DNA of 64,000 nt, from contig NZ_JAHVJZ010000007.1 of the NCBI RefSeq assembly GCF_019801015.1, positions 62,001 through 126,000 of the forward strand, read 5' to 3'. The position numbers and the translations under genes are program-made. Positions within the stretch are counted from its first letter, which is position 1. Each line of letters begins with the position of its first letter. Positions 33,495-42,624 of this stretch are shown one piece after another. Source of the stretch: Marinobacter nauticus (lineage in GTDB: Bacteria > Pseudomonadota > Gammaproteobacteria > Enterobacterales > Shewanellaceae). The notes beneath the pieces were generated by a model that saw only the letters and a list, made by a program, of their open reading frames with translations, searched no databases and was not told where the DNA came from.

Positions 33495-34406
33495 TCAGCG
33501 TCCGATCAGGGCGGATTTCACCCGTCGAATGGTTTTTCTCAGCAAGGATATCTGACTGCCCTGCTGATAACGCCCTTTTTCCGCATGGCGGATAAACAGC
33601 ACATTCGGTACCGCAATCGGCGTGCCCTGGGTGCCCAGCAACCAACGGAAAGCCCGGTCTTCATAGCACTTGCTCCAACGCGGCATCGGCTTCTGATACA
33701 CCTTCAGGTCCTGGCAGTAGCCGCAGGCACGAGCCACATCGCCGTGAGCGATCTGGATCGGGCCGGTCGCGCGGGAGAATTTCCGCACGGAGAAACGGGT
33801 CAGGTCCAGTTCCATCAGCCGGGGCTGGCGCTTCGCTTCCAGGATCAGCGGATCATCTTTGGGCAACAGGTCAGTGGCCAGCATCTGCTCCGGATACACC
33901 AGGTAATCCTGACGGCCTTCCAGCTGCTGTGCCAGGGTGTCCAGTGCGCCCTCATGAAACACCACGTCGCAATCGGTAAACCAGACCCAGTCCGCCTTGG
34001 TGGCTTTGGCTGCACGATTACGCCCAATGGCCCGACGGAACAACTCTTCCTTTGGCATCGGCTGGAAGTTCCAGGTCACGTTCGCCACCTCCATCGGACG
34101 GAAATGGTCAAGCAGGCGCACGGTGTCCGCGTCCTCCTCGGAGTAGAACACGGTGTGGATGACCTGCATCGCCTTGGGCGCGTGATTGACCAGGGAGCTG
34201 AGCTGATACAGCTGAAATTCGGAGTACTTCCAGCAGTGACTGACGATCTCCAGGGTGATCGGCCCTTGTGCCGGTTTCAGTTCGCTCTTTTTAGGCAGCG
34301 CCTTATTGAACCACTGACCCGGAATGTAGCCGGATGCCGCCAATCGCAGTGCGGTCTCTTTGATGTTGTCCCAACGGGTCAGGCCCGGGACAGTCTGCTC
34401 AGTCAT
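33495..34406 (-). CDS. Glycosyltransferase, GT-A-like
   Basis: 303 residues. 'ITLEIVSHCWKYSEFQLYQLSSLV' begins a GT2-like nucleotide-binding fold; 'RNRAAKATKADWVWFTDCDVVFHEGALDTL' carries the DxD-type metal motif (DCD). The C-terminal part ('CYEDRAFRWLLGTQGTPIAVPNVLFIRHAEKG') resembles bacterial galactosyltransferase-like enzymes. Donor sugar unknown. Last gene of the minus-strand pse operon, 70 bp after pseI; it may attach pseudaminic acid or a neighbouring residue. Confidence 0.75.
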   Translation of the reverse strand: MTEQTVPGLTRWDNIKETALRLAASGYIPGQWFNKALPKKSELKPAQGPITLEIVSHCWKYSEFQLYQLSSLVNHAPKAMQVIHTVFYSEEDADTVRLLDHFRPMEVANVTWNFQPMPKEELFRRAIGRNRAAKATKADWVWFTDCDVVFHEGALDTLAQQLEGRQDYLVYPEQMLATDLLPKDDPLILEAKRQPRLMELDLTRFSVRKFSRATGPIQIAHGDVARACGYCQDLKVYQKPMPRWSKCYEDRAFRWLLGTQGTPIAVPNVLFIRHAEKGRYQQGSQISLLRKTIRRVKSALIGR

Positions 34407-34476
34407 GAACTCAATATCCGAATTGGCCGGCCCTGAAGCCGGCGGTCAAAAGTGATGCGAGGGCAAAGCGGCCGGA

Positions 34477-35529
34477 TCAGTCGGCCAGCAGTTCCCAGCT
34501 CAGAGGCGTCCCGCGCTCAATGTCTGCCTTGGCGGTTTTACCCATAACAGCGTCATGGTGCTTGGGCGCCATACCGAAGCCAGGACGGATGCTCTTCACG
34601 TTCTCTGCGGTAATGATTTCACCCGCTTTGATGTCCGCCACCACGTACAGGGAACGGCGGAACTTCACATTGCCCCGCTCCGCTTCGGTGCGCTCGTAAT
34701 TCACTTTACCCAAAGACGCCCAGGCGGTTTTGGTGTCACGGCACAGCTGAGCCAGCTCAGCAGGCTCCAGTGAGAAGCTGTCATCCGGGCCACCGCCGTT
34801 GCGGTCCAGCGTCACGTGCTTTTCAATCAGGCACGCCCCCAGTGCCACCGAGGTCACGGCGGTAGCGTTATCAATGGTGTGATCGGACAAACCCGCCAGG
34901 ACATCAAAGCGCTCGGACAAGTCCGGGATGGTGCGCAGGTTGTACTGGTCGGCCGGGGCCGGGTAACCACTGACGCAGTGCAGCATCACCAGTTGCTCGC
35001 AGCCGTTGGCCTTGGCCACCGCAATGGCTTCCGCAATCTCTTCCTGATTGGCCATGCCGGTGGACATGATCATCGGCTTGCCGGTTTGGGCGACACGGGC
35101 AATCAGGGCGTGATCCACCAGCTCAAAGGAGGCAATTTTGTAGGCCGGCGCGCCCAGATCTTCCAGCAGATCGACCGCAGTAAAATCAAACGGCGAACTG
35201 AAGATGGTGATCCCCACTTCTTTGGCTTTGGCGAACAGCGCCTGGTGCCACTCCCACGGGGTGTGCGCCCACTCATACAGGTCATAAAGAGACCGGCCAT
35301 CCCACAGTCCACCACGAATTTGGAACTCTTCCTTATCGCAGTCGATGGTGATGGTGTCCGCCCGATAGGTTTGCAGCTTGATCGCGTCGGCACCGGCCTT
35401 CTTGGCTTCTTCGATGATTCTGAACGCGTTTTCAATGTCGCCATTATGGTTGGCTGACAGTTCAGCGATGATGTAGGGCGGGTGATCGGGGCCAATCTTG
35501 CGGCCATCAATTTCCATAAAAGGCTTCAT
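34477..35529 (-). CDS. pseI: Pseudaminic acid synthase
   Basis: 350 residues. It condenses 6-deoxy-2,4-diamido-altrose with phosphoenolpyruvate to give pseudaminic acid. NeuB-type TIM barrel: 'YIIAELSANHNGDIENAFRIIEEAKKAGADAIKLQTY', 'FSSPFDFTAVDLLEDLGAPAYKIASFE', 'LHCVSGYPAPADQYNLRTI' and 'GLSDHTIDNATA'; a SAF/antifreeze-like domain follows from about 290 ('RRSLYVVADIKAGEIITAENV'). The 'AELSANHN' and 'TPWEWH' forms point to PseI rather than NeuB or LegI. Overlaps the upstream formyltransferase-like gene by 4 bp. Confidence 0.92.
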   Translation of the reverse strand: MKPFMEIDGRKIGPDHPPYIIAELSANHNGDIENAFRIIEEAKKAGADAIKLQTYRADTITIDCDKEEFQIRGGLWDGRSLYDLYEWAHTPWEWHQALFAKAKEVGITIFSSPFDFTAVDLLEDLGAPAYKIASFELVDHALIARVAQTGKPMIMSTGMANQEEIAEAIAVAKANGCEQLVMLHCVSGYPAPADQYNLRTIPDLSERFDVLAGLSDHTIDNATAVTSVALGACLIEKHVTLDRNGGGPDDSFSLEPAELAQLCRDTKTAWASLGKVNYERTEAERGNVKFRRSLYVVADIKAGEIITAENVKSIRPGFGMAPKHHDAVMGKTAKADIERGTPLSWELLAD

Positions 35530-36176
35530 GCGTCGTCTCTCTCAATTCGGATGGTGTAGCGCTGACCGCGGTACTCAAAGAACGCCGGGAACCGCTGAGG
35601 GTCGCAGACGCGCAGCAGGTCAAACTGCTCGGACAATGGGCGCTCCGGGTCAAACCGGCTGTCTTCCGGTGTGCGCTTGCGGTGATAGCTGCCCTCTCCG
35701 CTTTGTGCCATTGGCTGGCTGTCAGGGAGGTGCTCGCACGCCCAGCTGATCAAACTCAGCTCCGCTTCGAACAGCAGGTGGTTAATCTCGTCATAAAGCT
35801 CGGTGCCGGCCAGCGGGATCTCCAGCTGACGCCAGATCTCGCCGGTATCCACTTTGCACTCGGCATTCAGCAGGGACAGGGTGATGCGGTCTTTGCCGTT
35901 CACCACATCCCAGATGTGCGGTGACCAACCCCGGCCTTCCGGCAGGGCACTGGCGTGCAGTACCAGGCTATGGGAGAAGCGGGCCCGGAGCTCCGCCTTG
36001 ATCAGCTCTGAGCAGGACACCAGGAACAGGATCCCGCCGAAACGCTCCAGTTCGGCCACTTTGTTGACCAGCTGGATGTCATATTGCTGTTGATGCGCCT
36101 CACGCCAGCGCTCCAGGTAGGGGAATACCGGGTGGCGGGGGTCAGTGCACAGCAGCGTCACTAACGGTTTAGTCAT
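35526..36176 (-). CDS. Formyltransferase-like protein in the pse operon
   Basis: 216 residues, related to the N-terminal domain of methionyl-tRNA formyltransferase (PF00551 type) but divergent. 'LVLHASALPEGRGWSPHIWDVVNGKDRITLSLL' aligns with the formyltransferase loop N-x-H-x-SLLP-x-x-RG, and 'KVDTGEIW' with the catalytic Asp loop. The His and Asp are present; the Asn two residues before the His is valine. The gene lies between pseG and pseI, exactly where the acetyltransferase PseH is expected, and no PseH-like gene is present. I infer it formylates the 4-amino group from N10-formyl-tetrahydrofolate; acetyl transfer cannot be excluded. Confidence 0.7.
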   Translation of the reverse strand: MTKPLVTLLCTDPRHPVFPYLERWREAHQQQYDIQLVNKVAELERFGGILFLVSCSELIKAELRARFSHSLVLHASALPEGRGWSPHIWDVVNGKDRITLSLLNAECKVDTGEIWRQLEIPLAGTELYDEINHLLFEAELSLISWACEHLPDSQPMAQSGEGSYHRKRTPEDSRFDPERPLSEQFDLLRVCDPQRFPAFFEYRGQRYTIRIERDDA

Positions 36177-37221
36177 CGATCATATGTCCTAGTACACGAA
36201 GGCTGCCCTGGCCATCGCATAAGGCCCGGTTTTGGGCCTGAAAGTGGGTGTAGTCATTGCGCAGTTGCTGCAGGGCCGGAACCAGCTCGGTGCCAATCTT
36301 ATCAACGGGCACGCAAAGGGCCGCTTCCGCCCGCACCAGATTGTCGCAGATCAGCATCTGGTTCTCCGCCAGAGGCACCACCACACTGGGCAAGCCCAGG
36401 CAGGCGCGCTCCCAGGAGGTTGAGCCCGGCGCGCCAATGGCCAATCCATGCTCCGCCATCAACGCCGCCATGTCCTGGCAAAAATCGATGTGAGTGATGC
36501 AATCGGCATGCTGCTGACAATACGCTTTGACCGCCTGATAATGCGGTGCCCGCGGGCTGAGCAGGACCGTCAGTTGCAGCGGCTCAGCCTCCAGTGCCCT
36601 GAGCACCTTCAACGTGGCATTGGGTTCATCAATGCCACCCATTGAAACCAGTACGTTTGCGGGGTCCCGAGCCTGCCCTTCCAGCTTTGCCCGCCATTGG
36701 GCAAAAAGCGGGCTCAGCAGGGCGTACTCCGCCCCCACCAGCGCCCGGCAATGCGCCGGCACCTGCGCCGCATAGTCCGACGGGGCGCGTAATGCGGTCT
36801 GATCCACCAGCAGGTCGCAACAGTGCGGACGGCACAGGTCATCAATGGCCAGAATGCGGCAGTCCCAGGCCTGCGCCAGTTGCTGCTCCCACTCTGCCGG
36901 GATCCCGTAATGGTCCACGATAACCCAATCTGCCGGTTGCAGCGCATCCTGTACCTGCTGGCAGTCCAACGGCCAGGGAACCTGCAGCCAGGCCTCGTAA
37001 TCGGCGTTGTGTGATGGGATCGGTGGGTTTTCGACTTCGGGCAGCAACACCACAGCATGGCCGCGCTGCTGGATCACCGTCGTCAGTTCGCCCGCCTGAG
37101 GCCGACAGGCAAACACCACCTCGTCCCCCCGCGCCTTCAGCGCATCGGCCAGCACCAAACAACGCATGACATGGCCGGAGCCAATCCAGCGGGACGCGTC
37201 AGCCCGAATCACGATTCGCAT
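36169..37221 (-). CDS. pseG: UDP-2,4-diacetamido-2,4,6-trideoxy-altropyranose hydrolase
   Basis: 350 residues, GT-B fold. PseG removes UDP from the diamido-altrose intermediate. 'IRADASRWIGSGHVMRCLVLADAL' contains the catalytic H17 seen in Campylobacter PseG; 'VIVDHYGIPAEWEQQL', 'ILAIDDLCRPHCCDLLVDQT' and 'NVLVSMGGIDEPNATLKVL' are further family marks. The C-terminal part ends without a fused GNAT acetyltransferase domain, unlike the FlmD type. Overlaps the formyltransferase-like gene by 8 bp and lies 8 bp after pseF. Confidence 0.92.
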   Translation of the reverse strand: MRIVIRADASRWIGSGHVMRCLVLADALKARGDEVVFACRPQAGELTTVIQQRGHAVVLLPEVENPPIPSHNADYEAWLQVPWPLDCQQVQDALQPADWVIVDHYGIPAEWEQQLAQAWDCRILAIDDLCRPHCCDLLVDQTALRAPSDYAAQVPAHCRALVGAEYALLSPLFAQWRAKLEGQARDPANVLVSMGGIDEPNATLKVLRALEAEPLQLTVLLSPRAPHYQAVKAYCQQHADCITHIDFCQDMAALMAEHGLAIGAPGSTSWERACLGLPSVVVPLAENQMLICDNLVRAEAALCVPVDKIGTELVPALQQLRNDYTHFQAQNRALCDGQGSLRVLGHMIDD

Positions 37222-37229
37222 GCGGTCCC

Positions 37230-37910
37230 CTATCGCAACTCAAACAGCCGCTCGGCCCGGTCCCAGTCTTCCGGGGTGTCGATATCCTGCACCCGATGCC
37301 GTTCCAGCAGGATCAGCCGTGAAGCGGGACCAAACAACGGTTCGCCGCGCTGCCAGGCATCGGCACGGCCCCAGTAGAACTGGCCGGCATCATGAAACGC
37401 CTCTTCCAGATCCTGGGAGCGGGTCAGCAGGTGTTCCGGCTGGAACATGGTGACCCGACCGTGCTCGTCCAGCTTCAGCGCGCGCTGAATGGGAAAGGGA
37501 AAGCTGGTGGCGGTAAACGCGTACTGGCAGTCGCTGTCCTGCATATAGGTCAGGCCGCGCTGCAGATCATCCGCCTGCACAAACGGCGCCGTGGCGTAGA
37601 GGCAGCACACCAGCGTCGGCGCTTCCCCCTGCTCGGTGCACCAGTTCACCGCATGGCGGATCACGTCCACAGTGGTGGCGTAATCGTCGGACAGCTCCGG
37701 CGGACGGACAAAGGGCACCTCAGCGCCGAATTGCCGGGCCACGTCGGCGATCTCGGCATCGTCAGTACTGACGATGATGCGGTCGAAGCAGCCCGACTGG
37801 CGGGCGGCTTCGATGGACCAGGCGATCATCGGCTTGCCGTGAAACGGCTTGATGTTTTTGCGGGGGATCCGCTTACTGCCGCCCCGGGCAGGAATGACCG
37901 CAAGGCGCAT
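37230..37910 (-). CDS. pseF: CMP-pseudaminic acid cytidylyltransferase
   Basis: 226 residues from the ATG at 37910, 1 base past the pseC stop. It activates pseudaminic acid with CTP. NeuA-type motifs: 'LAVIPARGGSKRIPRKNIKPFHGKPMIAWSIEAA', 'IIVSTDDAEIADVARQFGAEVPFVRP', 'CCLYATAPFVQADDL' and 'VQDIDTPEDWDRAE'. The 'FPFPIQRAL' stretch and the operon context favour PseF over NeuA or LegF. Confidence 0.92.
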   Translation of the reverse strand: MRLAVIPARGGSKRIPRKNIKPFHGKPMIAWSIEAARQSGCFDRIIVSTDDAEIADVARQFGAEVPFVRPPELSDDYATTVDVIRHAVNWCTEQGEAPTLVCCLYATAPFVQADDLQRGLTYMQDSDCQYAFTATSFPFPIQRALKLDEHGRVTMFQPEHLLTRSQDLEEAFHDAGQFYWGRADAWQRGEPLFGPASRLILLERHRVQDIDTPEDWDRAERLFELR

Positions 37911-37911
37911 C

Positions 37912-39072
37912 TCAGGCTCCCAGGATGTCGCGCAGGGTGGACACAACAGTGTCCTGCTGCGCTTCGGTCAGGGTGTGGAACATCGGCAGGGAGATCGCCT
38001 CGGCGTAATACGCCTCGGACTGCGGGAAATCCCCGTCCCTGAAGCCCATCGCCCGGTAGTGCGGCTGGGTGTGCACCGGGATGTAGTGCAGGTTGACGCC
38101 GATACCGCGCTCACGCAGCTGGGCAAACACTTCGCCATGACTCAGCGAAATGGCGTCCAGTTTCAGGCGGATCACATACAGGTGCAGGCCAGAGTAGCTG
38201 TCCGGATGCTGATATGGGGTCACCACCGGCAGATCCGCCAACAGCGCATCGTAGCGGGCCGCCAGCGTGTGGCGGGCGGTGATAAAGGCGGTCAGACGGC
38301 TCATCTGGCTGACGCCCAGCGCCGCCTGCAGTTCGGTCATCCGGTAGTTGTAGCCCAGATCGATCTGCTGATAGTACCAGGGGCCGTGAGACGGCTCGGT
38401 CATCTGCGCTTCATCCCGGGTGATGCCATGGCTGCGGTACAGCGCCATCTTAGCCGCCAGGGTGTCGTCGTTGGTCAGAGCCGCACCGCCTTCGGCGGTA
38501 GTGACGATTTTCACCGGGTGGAAGCTGAACACGGTGATGTCGCTGTAACGACCGTTACCGATGGGCTCGCCCTGGTAACGACCGCCGATGGCGTGGGACG
38601 CGTCTTCAATCACCTTAACGCCATAGCGCTGACACAGGGCGTGGATCGCCGCCATATCACAGGGCTGGCCGCACAGGTGTACCGCCACCAGAACCTTGGG
38701 CAGGCGCCCGGCCGCTTCCGCGTCCGCCAGTTTGGTGGCCAGGGCATCGGGGCAAAGGTTGTAGGTGCGCGGGTCGATGTCGACAAAGTCCACCTGGGCG
38801 CCGCAGTAGAGGCCGCAGTTGGCGGACGCCACGAAAGTGACCGGGGTGGTCCAGAGCCAGTCGCCCTGCCCCAGGCCCAGTGCCAGGCAAGCGATGTGCA
38901 GAGCCGAAGTGGCGCTGTTCACCGCCAACGCATGTTTGGCGCCGGTGAAATCAGTCAGGGTGCGCTCAAAGGCCGGAACCTGGGGGCCCTGAGTCAGGAA
39001 ATCAGATTGCAGAACCGACACCACAGCATCGATGTCGTCCTGAGTGATCTCTTGTTTGCCGTACGGGATCAC
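37912..39072 (-). CDS. pseC: UDP-4-keto-6-deoxy-AltNAc aminotransferase
   Basis: 386 residues from a GTG at 39072, preferred because GAGG lies 5 bases upstream and the family start 'IPYGKQEITQDDIDAVV' follows directly; the frame is open to a TTG inside pseB. It is a PLP enzyme of the DegT/DnrJ/EryC1 family: 'HALAVNSATSALHIACLALGLG', 'VIEDASHAIGGRYQGEPIG', the PLP lysine K188 in 'FSFHPVKIVTTAEGG', and 'YRMTELQAALG'. It aminates C4 using glutamate. Starts 7 bp after pseB. Confidence 0.92.
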   Translation of the reverse strand: MIPYGKQEITQDDIDAVVSVLQSDFLTQGPQVPAFERTLTDFTGAKHALAVNSATSALHIACLALGLGQGDWLWTTPVTFVASANCGLYCGAQVDFVDIDPRTYNLCPDALATKLADAEAAGRLPKVLVAVHLCGQPCDMAAIHALCQRYGVKVIEDASHAIGGRYQGEPIGNGRYSDITVFSFHPVKIVTTAEGGAALTNDDTLAAKMALYRSHGITRDEAQMTEPSHGPWYYQQIDLGYNYRMTELQAALGVSQMSRLTAFITARHTLAARYDALLADLPVVTPYQHPDSYSGLHLYVIRLKLDAISLSHGEVFAQLRERGIGVNLHYIPVHTQPHYRAMGFRDGDFPQSEAYYAEAISLPMFHTLTEAQQDTVVSTLRDILGA

Positions 39073-39079
39073 GCTCGCC

Positions 39080-40093
39080 TCACACTTCAAAGTTCGGATC
39101 AACGTGCTCTTTGATCAGGTCACGCAGGCTGTCTACGGTTTCCCACTCGGTGTTGGTGCCGGAGTTGTACTTGAAGCCAAACGGCACTTTTTCCGCTTTG
39201 TGGTGGTCCAGGTACTCCTGCTCGCTGTAGGTGAAGGAGACCGACGGCAGAATGGCGTAGTAGGCGCCCAGATCGATGGTGTTGAGAGAGTCGGTATCGG
39301 TGATCATCTCTTCATGCAGCTTCTCGCCAGGGCGGATACCCACCACCGGGGTTTCGGCGTTCGGCGCGACAGCCTTGGCCACATCCATGATGCGGTAGGA
39401 CGGGATCTTGGGAATGAAGATTTCACCGCCCAGGTGGTGGCCCAGGGCAAACATCACCAGGTTCACGCCGTCCTGCAGGGAGATGTTAAAGCGGGTCATC
39501 TCCTCGTGGGTGATCGGCAGTACGCCTTCATCACGCTTGCTCAGGAAGAAGGGGATCACGGAGCCACGAGAGCCCATCACGTTACCGTAGCGCACCACGG
39601 AGAAACGGATGTCTTTGGAGCCCTTGATGTTGTTGGCCGCAGTGAACAGCTTGTCGGAAGCCAGCTTTGTGGCGCCGTACAGGTTGATCGGCGCACAGGC
39701 CTTATCGGTGGAGAGCGCCACCACATCCTTCACGCCGCACTTCAGCGCCGCGTTAATGACGTTTTCCGCGCCATCCACGTTAGTGCGGATGCACTCGGTC
39801 GGGTTGTATTCCGCGGTATCCACCTGCTTGATGGCAGCGGCGTGGATGATCACGTCCACCCCTTCACAAGCCTGAATCATACGCTCACGGTCACGAACGT
39901 CACCGATGAAGAATCGCAGCATCGGGAACGCTTTGGCAGGGTACTTCTGCTTCAGCTCGAACTGCTTCAGCTCATCCCGGGAAAAGATGATGATCTTTTT
40001 AACTTGAGGGTAGCGCTCCAGAATGGTCTCAATGAACTGCTTACCAAAAGAGCCGGTACCACCGGTAATGAGGATAGATTTGTGATTCAGCAT
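39080..40093 (-). CDS. pseB: UDP-GlcNAc 4,6-dehydratase (inverting)
   Basis: 337 residues, first gene of the pathway and of the operon. It converts UDP-GlcNAc to UDP-2-acetamido-2,6-dideoxy-arabino-hexos-4-ulose. Marks: NADP site 'SILITGGTGSFGKQFIETIL', 'IIFSRDELKQFELKQKYP', 'MLRFFIGDVRDRERM', 'VIIHAAAIKQVDTAEYNPTECIRTN', and 'INLYGATKLASDKL' with the Y-x3-K pair. The soluble inverting dehydratase, not the membrane-bound PglF/WbpM type, is the pseudaminate-specific form. Confidence 0.94.
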   Translation of the reverse strand: MLNHKSILITGGTGSFGKQFIETILERYPQVKKIIIFSRDELKQFELKQKYPAKAFPMLRFFIGDVRDRERMIQACEGVDVIIHAAAIKQVDTAEYNPTECIRTNVDGAENVINAALKCGVKDVVALSTDKACAPINLYGATKLASDKLFTAANNIKGSKDIRFSVVRYGNVMGSRGSVIPFFLSKRDEGVLPITHEEMTRFNISLQDGVNLVMFALGHHLGGEIFIPKIPSYRIMDVAKAVAPNAETPVVGIRPGEKLHEEMITDTDSLNTIDLGAYYAILPSVSFTYSEQEYLDHHKAEKVPFGFKYNSGTNTEWETVDSLRDLIKEHVDPNFEV

Positions 40094-40146
40094 CTGTACT
40101 CCAAACTGTTTAGCCTGCCGTCATCGTAAGGCGTCACCATAATGCG

Positions 40147-40276
40147 CTAACGTTAGTGAGAGGCAATCGGTCAATGACCGGTGCCCGAGACGTGAGAGCC
40201 CAGGTGCGCTGAGAATGGCGAGCGATAGGCCTTAAGGCCAATAGGTGCAATTGTATCAGGTATGAAATACGCTCAA
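40147..40276. promoter_or_regulatory. Promoter region of the pse operon with several palindromes
   Basis: Three perfect or near-perfect dyads crowd the pseB upstream region: CTAACGTTAG (40147-40156), CGGTC-AAT-GACCG (40168-40180) and GGCCTTAAGGCC (40228-40239). On the minus strand TTGAGC (40276-40271) and TACAAT (40255-40250), 15 bases apart, could be a weak sigma-70 promoter. I looked for a JUMPstart/ops sequence and saw none. Confidence 0.35.
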
Positions 40277-40295
40277 CAGGTTAAGAGATCACCTA

Positions 40296-41279
40296 ATGGA
40301 AAGGTATTGCGACTTGAAGGATGAGCACACAGAAGGAAGTGACCGCTTATCGCTCTCAATCACGGATCGAACGCTGCTGCTTGTGCCGCCGGCGGGCAGC
40401 CAGGGCGAAGAGCTCCTGTCGAGTTATCTTGCCCTGGCCAAGGCGGTCGAAGGCAGAGTGAAGGTCCATTGGGCAGGCTATCAGCAGGCACCCGGCCAGA
40501 TCGCTTTTAAAGCCATTTCCCGCTTTCTGGCAACGCACCCGAACACCACCGTCATCAGCCACTGTCCACTGCCTGAAGCCTGGAAAAGCAAGGGCTCCCG
40601 ATTCATTCTGACGCTATTACCCAGCCAGTTGAGCGGTCTCACCCAAACCGTCCCCATGGATGACATCTGGATTCTGGACGCGGGCGCGATGCGATGGGGC
40701 CAATGGTTCAAGCGGCGGTTGTGGCACCGCCCCACACCCCGTCGATTCGACCTCTGGGTACCCCACCCCATTGCCGAGCCGGAACATCCACCTGGCTACC
40801 TGTTTGCCCTGAGCCAACGTCTCAGTTCAGGAGAGCGGGAGCTGATCAGCGAGGTGGCCCAGGTGGTCGCCATTCAGCGCCAGGTTCCCGTATACCTTTG
40901 GCTCAGGGGCACAGCACCGCCCTCGCTGCGGGGTGTCACCCTGCTCCCCGGCGACGACGAAGCCTTGCTGGTGCAACATCTGAGTCAGGCACTCGGGGTG
41001 ATCAGCGACAGTTGGCACCGCCTGCTGAGCGGCGCCGGGTTTCGCCGCCCGACTCTGGCCCTGACGGAACCCGACACCGGGCTGGACAGCGCGGCGCTCC
41101 GTATGACCATTCCTACGGTCACCATCAGTCGACAGGGGTTAACACGGGCGGTACTGGCCCTGAATCAGGCGCCACTCAAACACCCAAAAAATCAGCTGGA
41201 AGACGCGATTCAGACGCTGTGGCCGGAACTGGACAGCGCGCTGGGATCCGTCGCTCAGTCTGGATACACTAGCGCCTAG
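40296..41279 (+). CDS. Hypothetical cytosolic protein, possibly glycan-related
   Basis: 327 residues, no signal peptide and no membrane helix. I do not recognise the family. The N-terminal half has alternating strands and helices ('TLLLVPPAGSQGEELLSSYLALAKAV', 'NTTVISHCPLPEAWKSKG'), and the C-terminal half includes 'ALGVISDSWHRLLSGAGFRRPTLAL', faintly like the donor half of GT-B enzymes. It diverges from pseB across a 202-bp region and ends 25 bp before coaD, so it marks the edge of the glycan locus. A glycosyltransferase-like role is only a guess. Confidence 0.6.
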   Translation: MERYCDLKDEHTEGSDRLSLSITDRTLLLVPPAGSQGEELLSSYLALAKAVEGRVKVHWAGYQQAPGQIAFKAISRFLATHPNTTVISHCPLPEAWKSKGSRFILTLLPSQLSGLTQTVPMDDIWILDAGAMRWGQWFKRRLWHRPTPRRFDLWVPHPIAEPEHPPGYLFALSQRLSSGERELISEVAQVVAIQRQVPVYLWLRGTAPPSLRGVTLLPGDDEALLVQHLSQALGVISDSWHRLLSGAGFRRPTLALTEPDTGLDSAALRMTIPTVTISRQGLTRAVLALNQAPLKHPKNQLEDAIQTLWPELDSALGSVAQSGYTSA

Positions 41280-41789
<510 letters not shown>

Positions 41790-41797
41790 GCCGGGGC

Positions 41798-42610
41798 TCA
41801 GCGCTGGCAGTGGCCACAGTAGACGGTGGCCCGCTGGCCCAGTTTGATCTCCTTCAGCTGGGCACCACACTGGAAGCAGGGTTGCCCTCCCCGGCCATAA
41901 ACGTTGAGTTGCTGCACAAAGTACCCTGGCTTACCGTCCGCCTGGGTGAAATCTTTCAGCGTAGTGCCCCCCTGCTTAATCGCCCGGGCCAACACCAACT
42001 TCACCTCTTCCACCAGCCGTTCAAGTCGCGCCTTACTGAGCTTACCGGCCGGCCGTTTCGGATGTATTCCTGACGCGAAAAGCGCTTCGTTGGCGTAGAT
42101 GTTGCCAACCCCCACCACCACATGGTTATCCATCAACGCGGTTTTGATGGCGCTGGTTTTGCCCTTCAGAGCCTCAGCAAGGTGGCTGGCATTAAACGCC
42201 GGCGTCAGGGGTTCTGGCCCTAATTTATTGAGCAGGGGCTGAGCGTCCAAAGGCAGTTGCCACCAAATCGCCGCACCAAACCGGCGAGGGTCGTTGAGTC
42301 GCAGCACGGCTTCACTGTCCAGCACCAGATCCAGATGGTCGTGTTTCCCCGGCTCCGGTGCTGGCGATAGCACCCTCAGGCTCCCGGACATCCCCAAATG
42401 CAGAATCAATACGCCCGCTTCAGTGTCCAGCAACAGATACTTGGCCCTTCGCGTCACGCTGCGAATGGTTTGCCCTTCGAGCTGTTGTATCAGGGGATCC
42501 ACCGGCCAGCGCAATCTGGGATTGCGGACAATCACCTCGGTGACAATATGGCCTTCCAGATGAGGGGCAATCCCCTGACGGGTGACCTCCACCTCAGGCA
42601 ACTCCGGCAT
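41798..42610 (-). CDS. mutM: Formamidopyrimidine-DNA glycosylase
   Basis: 270 residues. It removes 8-oxoguanine and FapyG and cleaves the strand at the abasic site. The catalytic N-terminus MPELPEVEV (P2, E3 after Met removal) is intact, the H2TH region includes '[18 protein letters not shown]', and the C-terminal zinc finger has four cysteines in '[11 protein letters not shown]...CGHC'. It follows a hypothetical membrane-anchored protein gene by 14 bp, probably in one transcript. Confidence 0.95.
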   Translation of the reverse strand: MPELPEVEVTRQGIAPHLEGHIVTEVIVRNPRLRWPVDPLIQQLEGQTIRSVTRRAKYLLLDTEAGVLILHLGMSGSLRVLSPAPEPGKHDHLDLVLDSEAVLRLNDPRRFGAAIWWQLPLDAQPLLNKLGPEPLTPAFNASHLAEALKGKTSAIKTALMDNHVVVGVGNIYANEALFASGIHPKRPAGKLSKARLERLVEEVKLVLARAIKQGGTTLKDFTQADGKPGYFVQQLNVYGRGGQPCFQCGAQLKEIKLGQRATVYCGHCQR

Positions 42611-42624
42611 GGGGACTCCTTAAT

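Noticed and set aside
34477-39072. Sialic acid or legionaminic acid pathway instead of pseudaminic acid
   Set aside because: The inverting dehydratase (PseB type), the PseC-type aminotransferase and PseG with His17 are specific to pseudaminate; no NeuC, LegB or LegF-like enzyme is present.
40094-40295. JUMPstart/ops element for RfaH upstream of the glycan operons
   Set aside because: I looked for GGTAGCGT-type sequence here and in 51571-51739 on both strands and did not find it.
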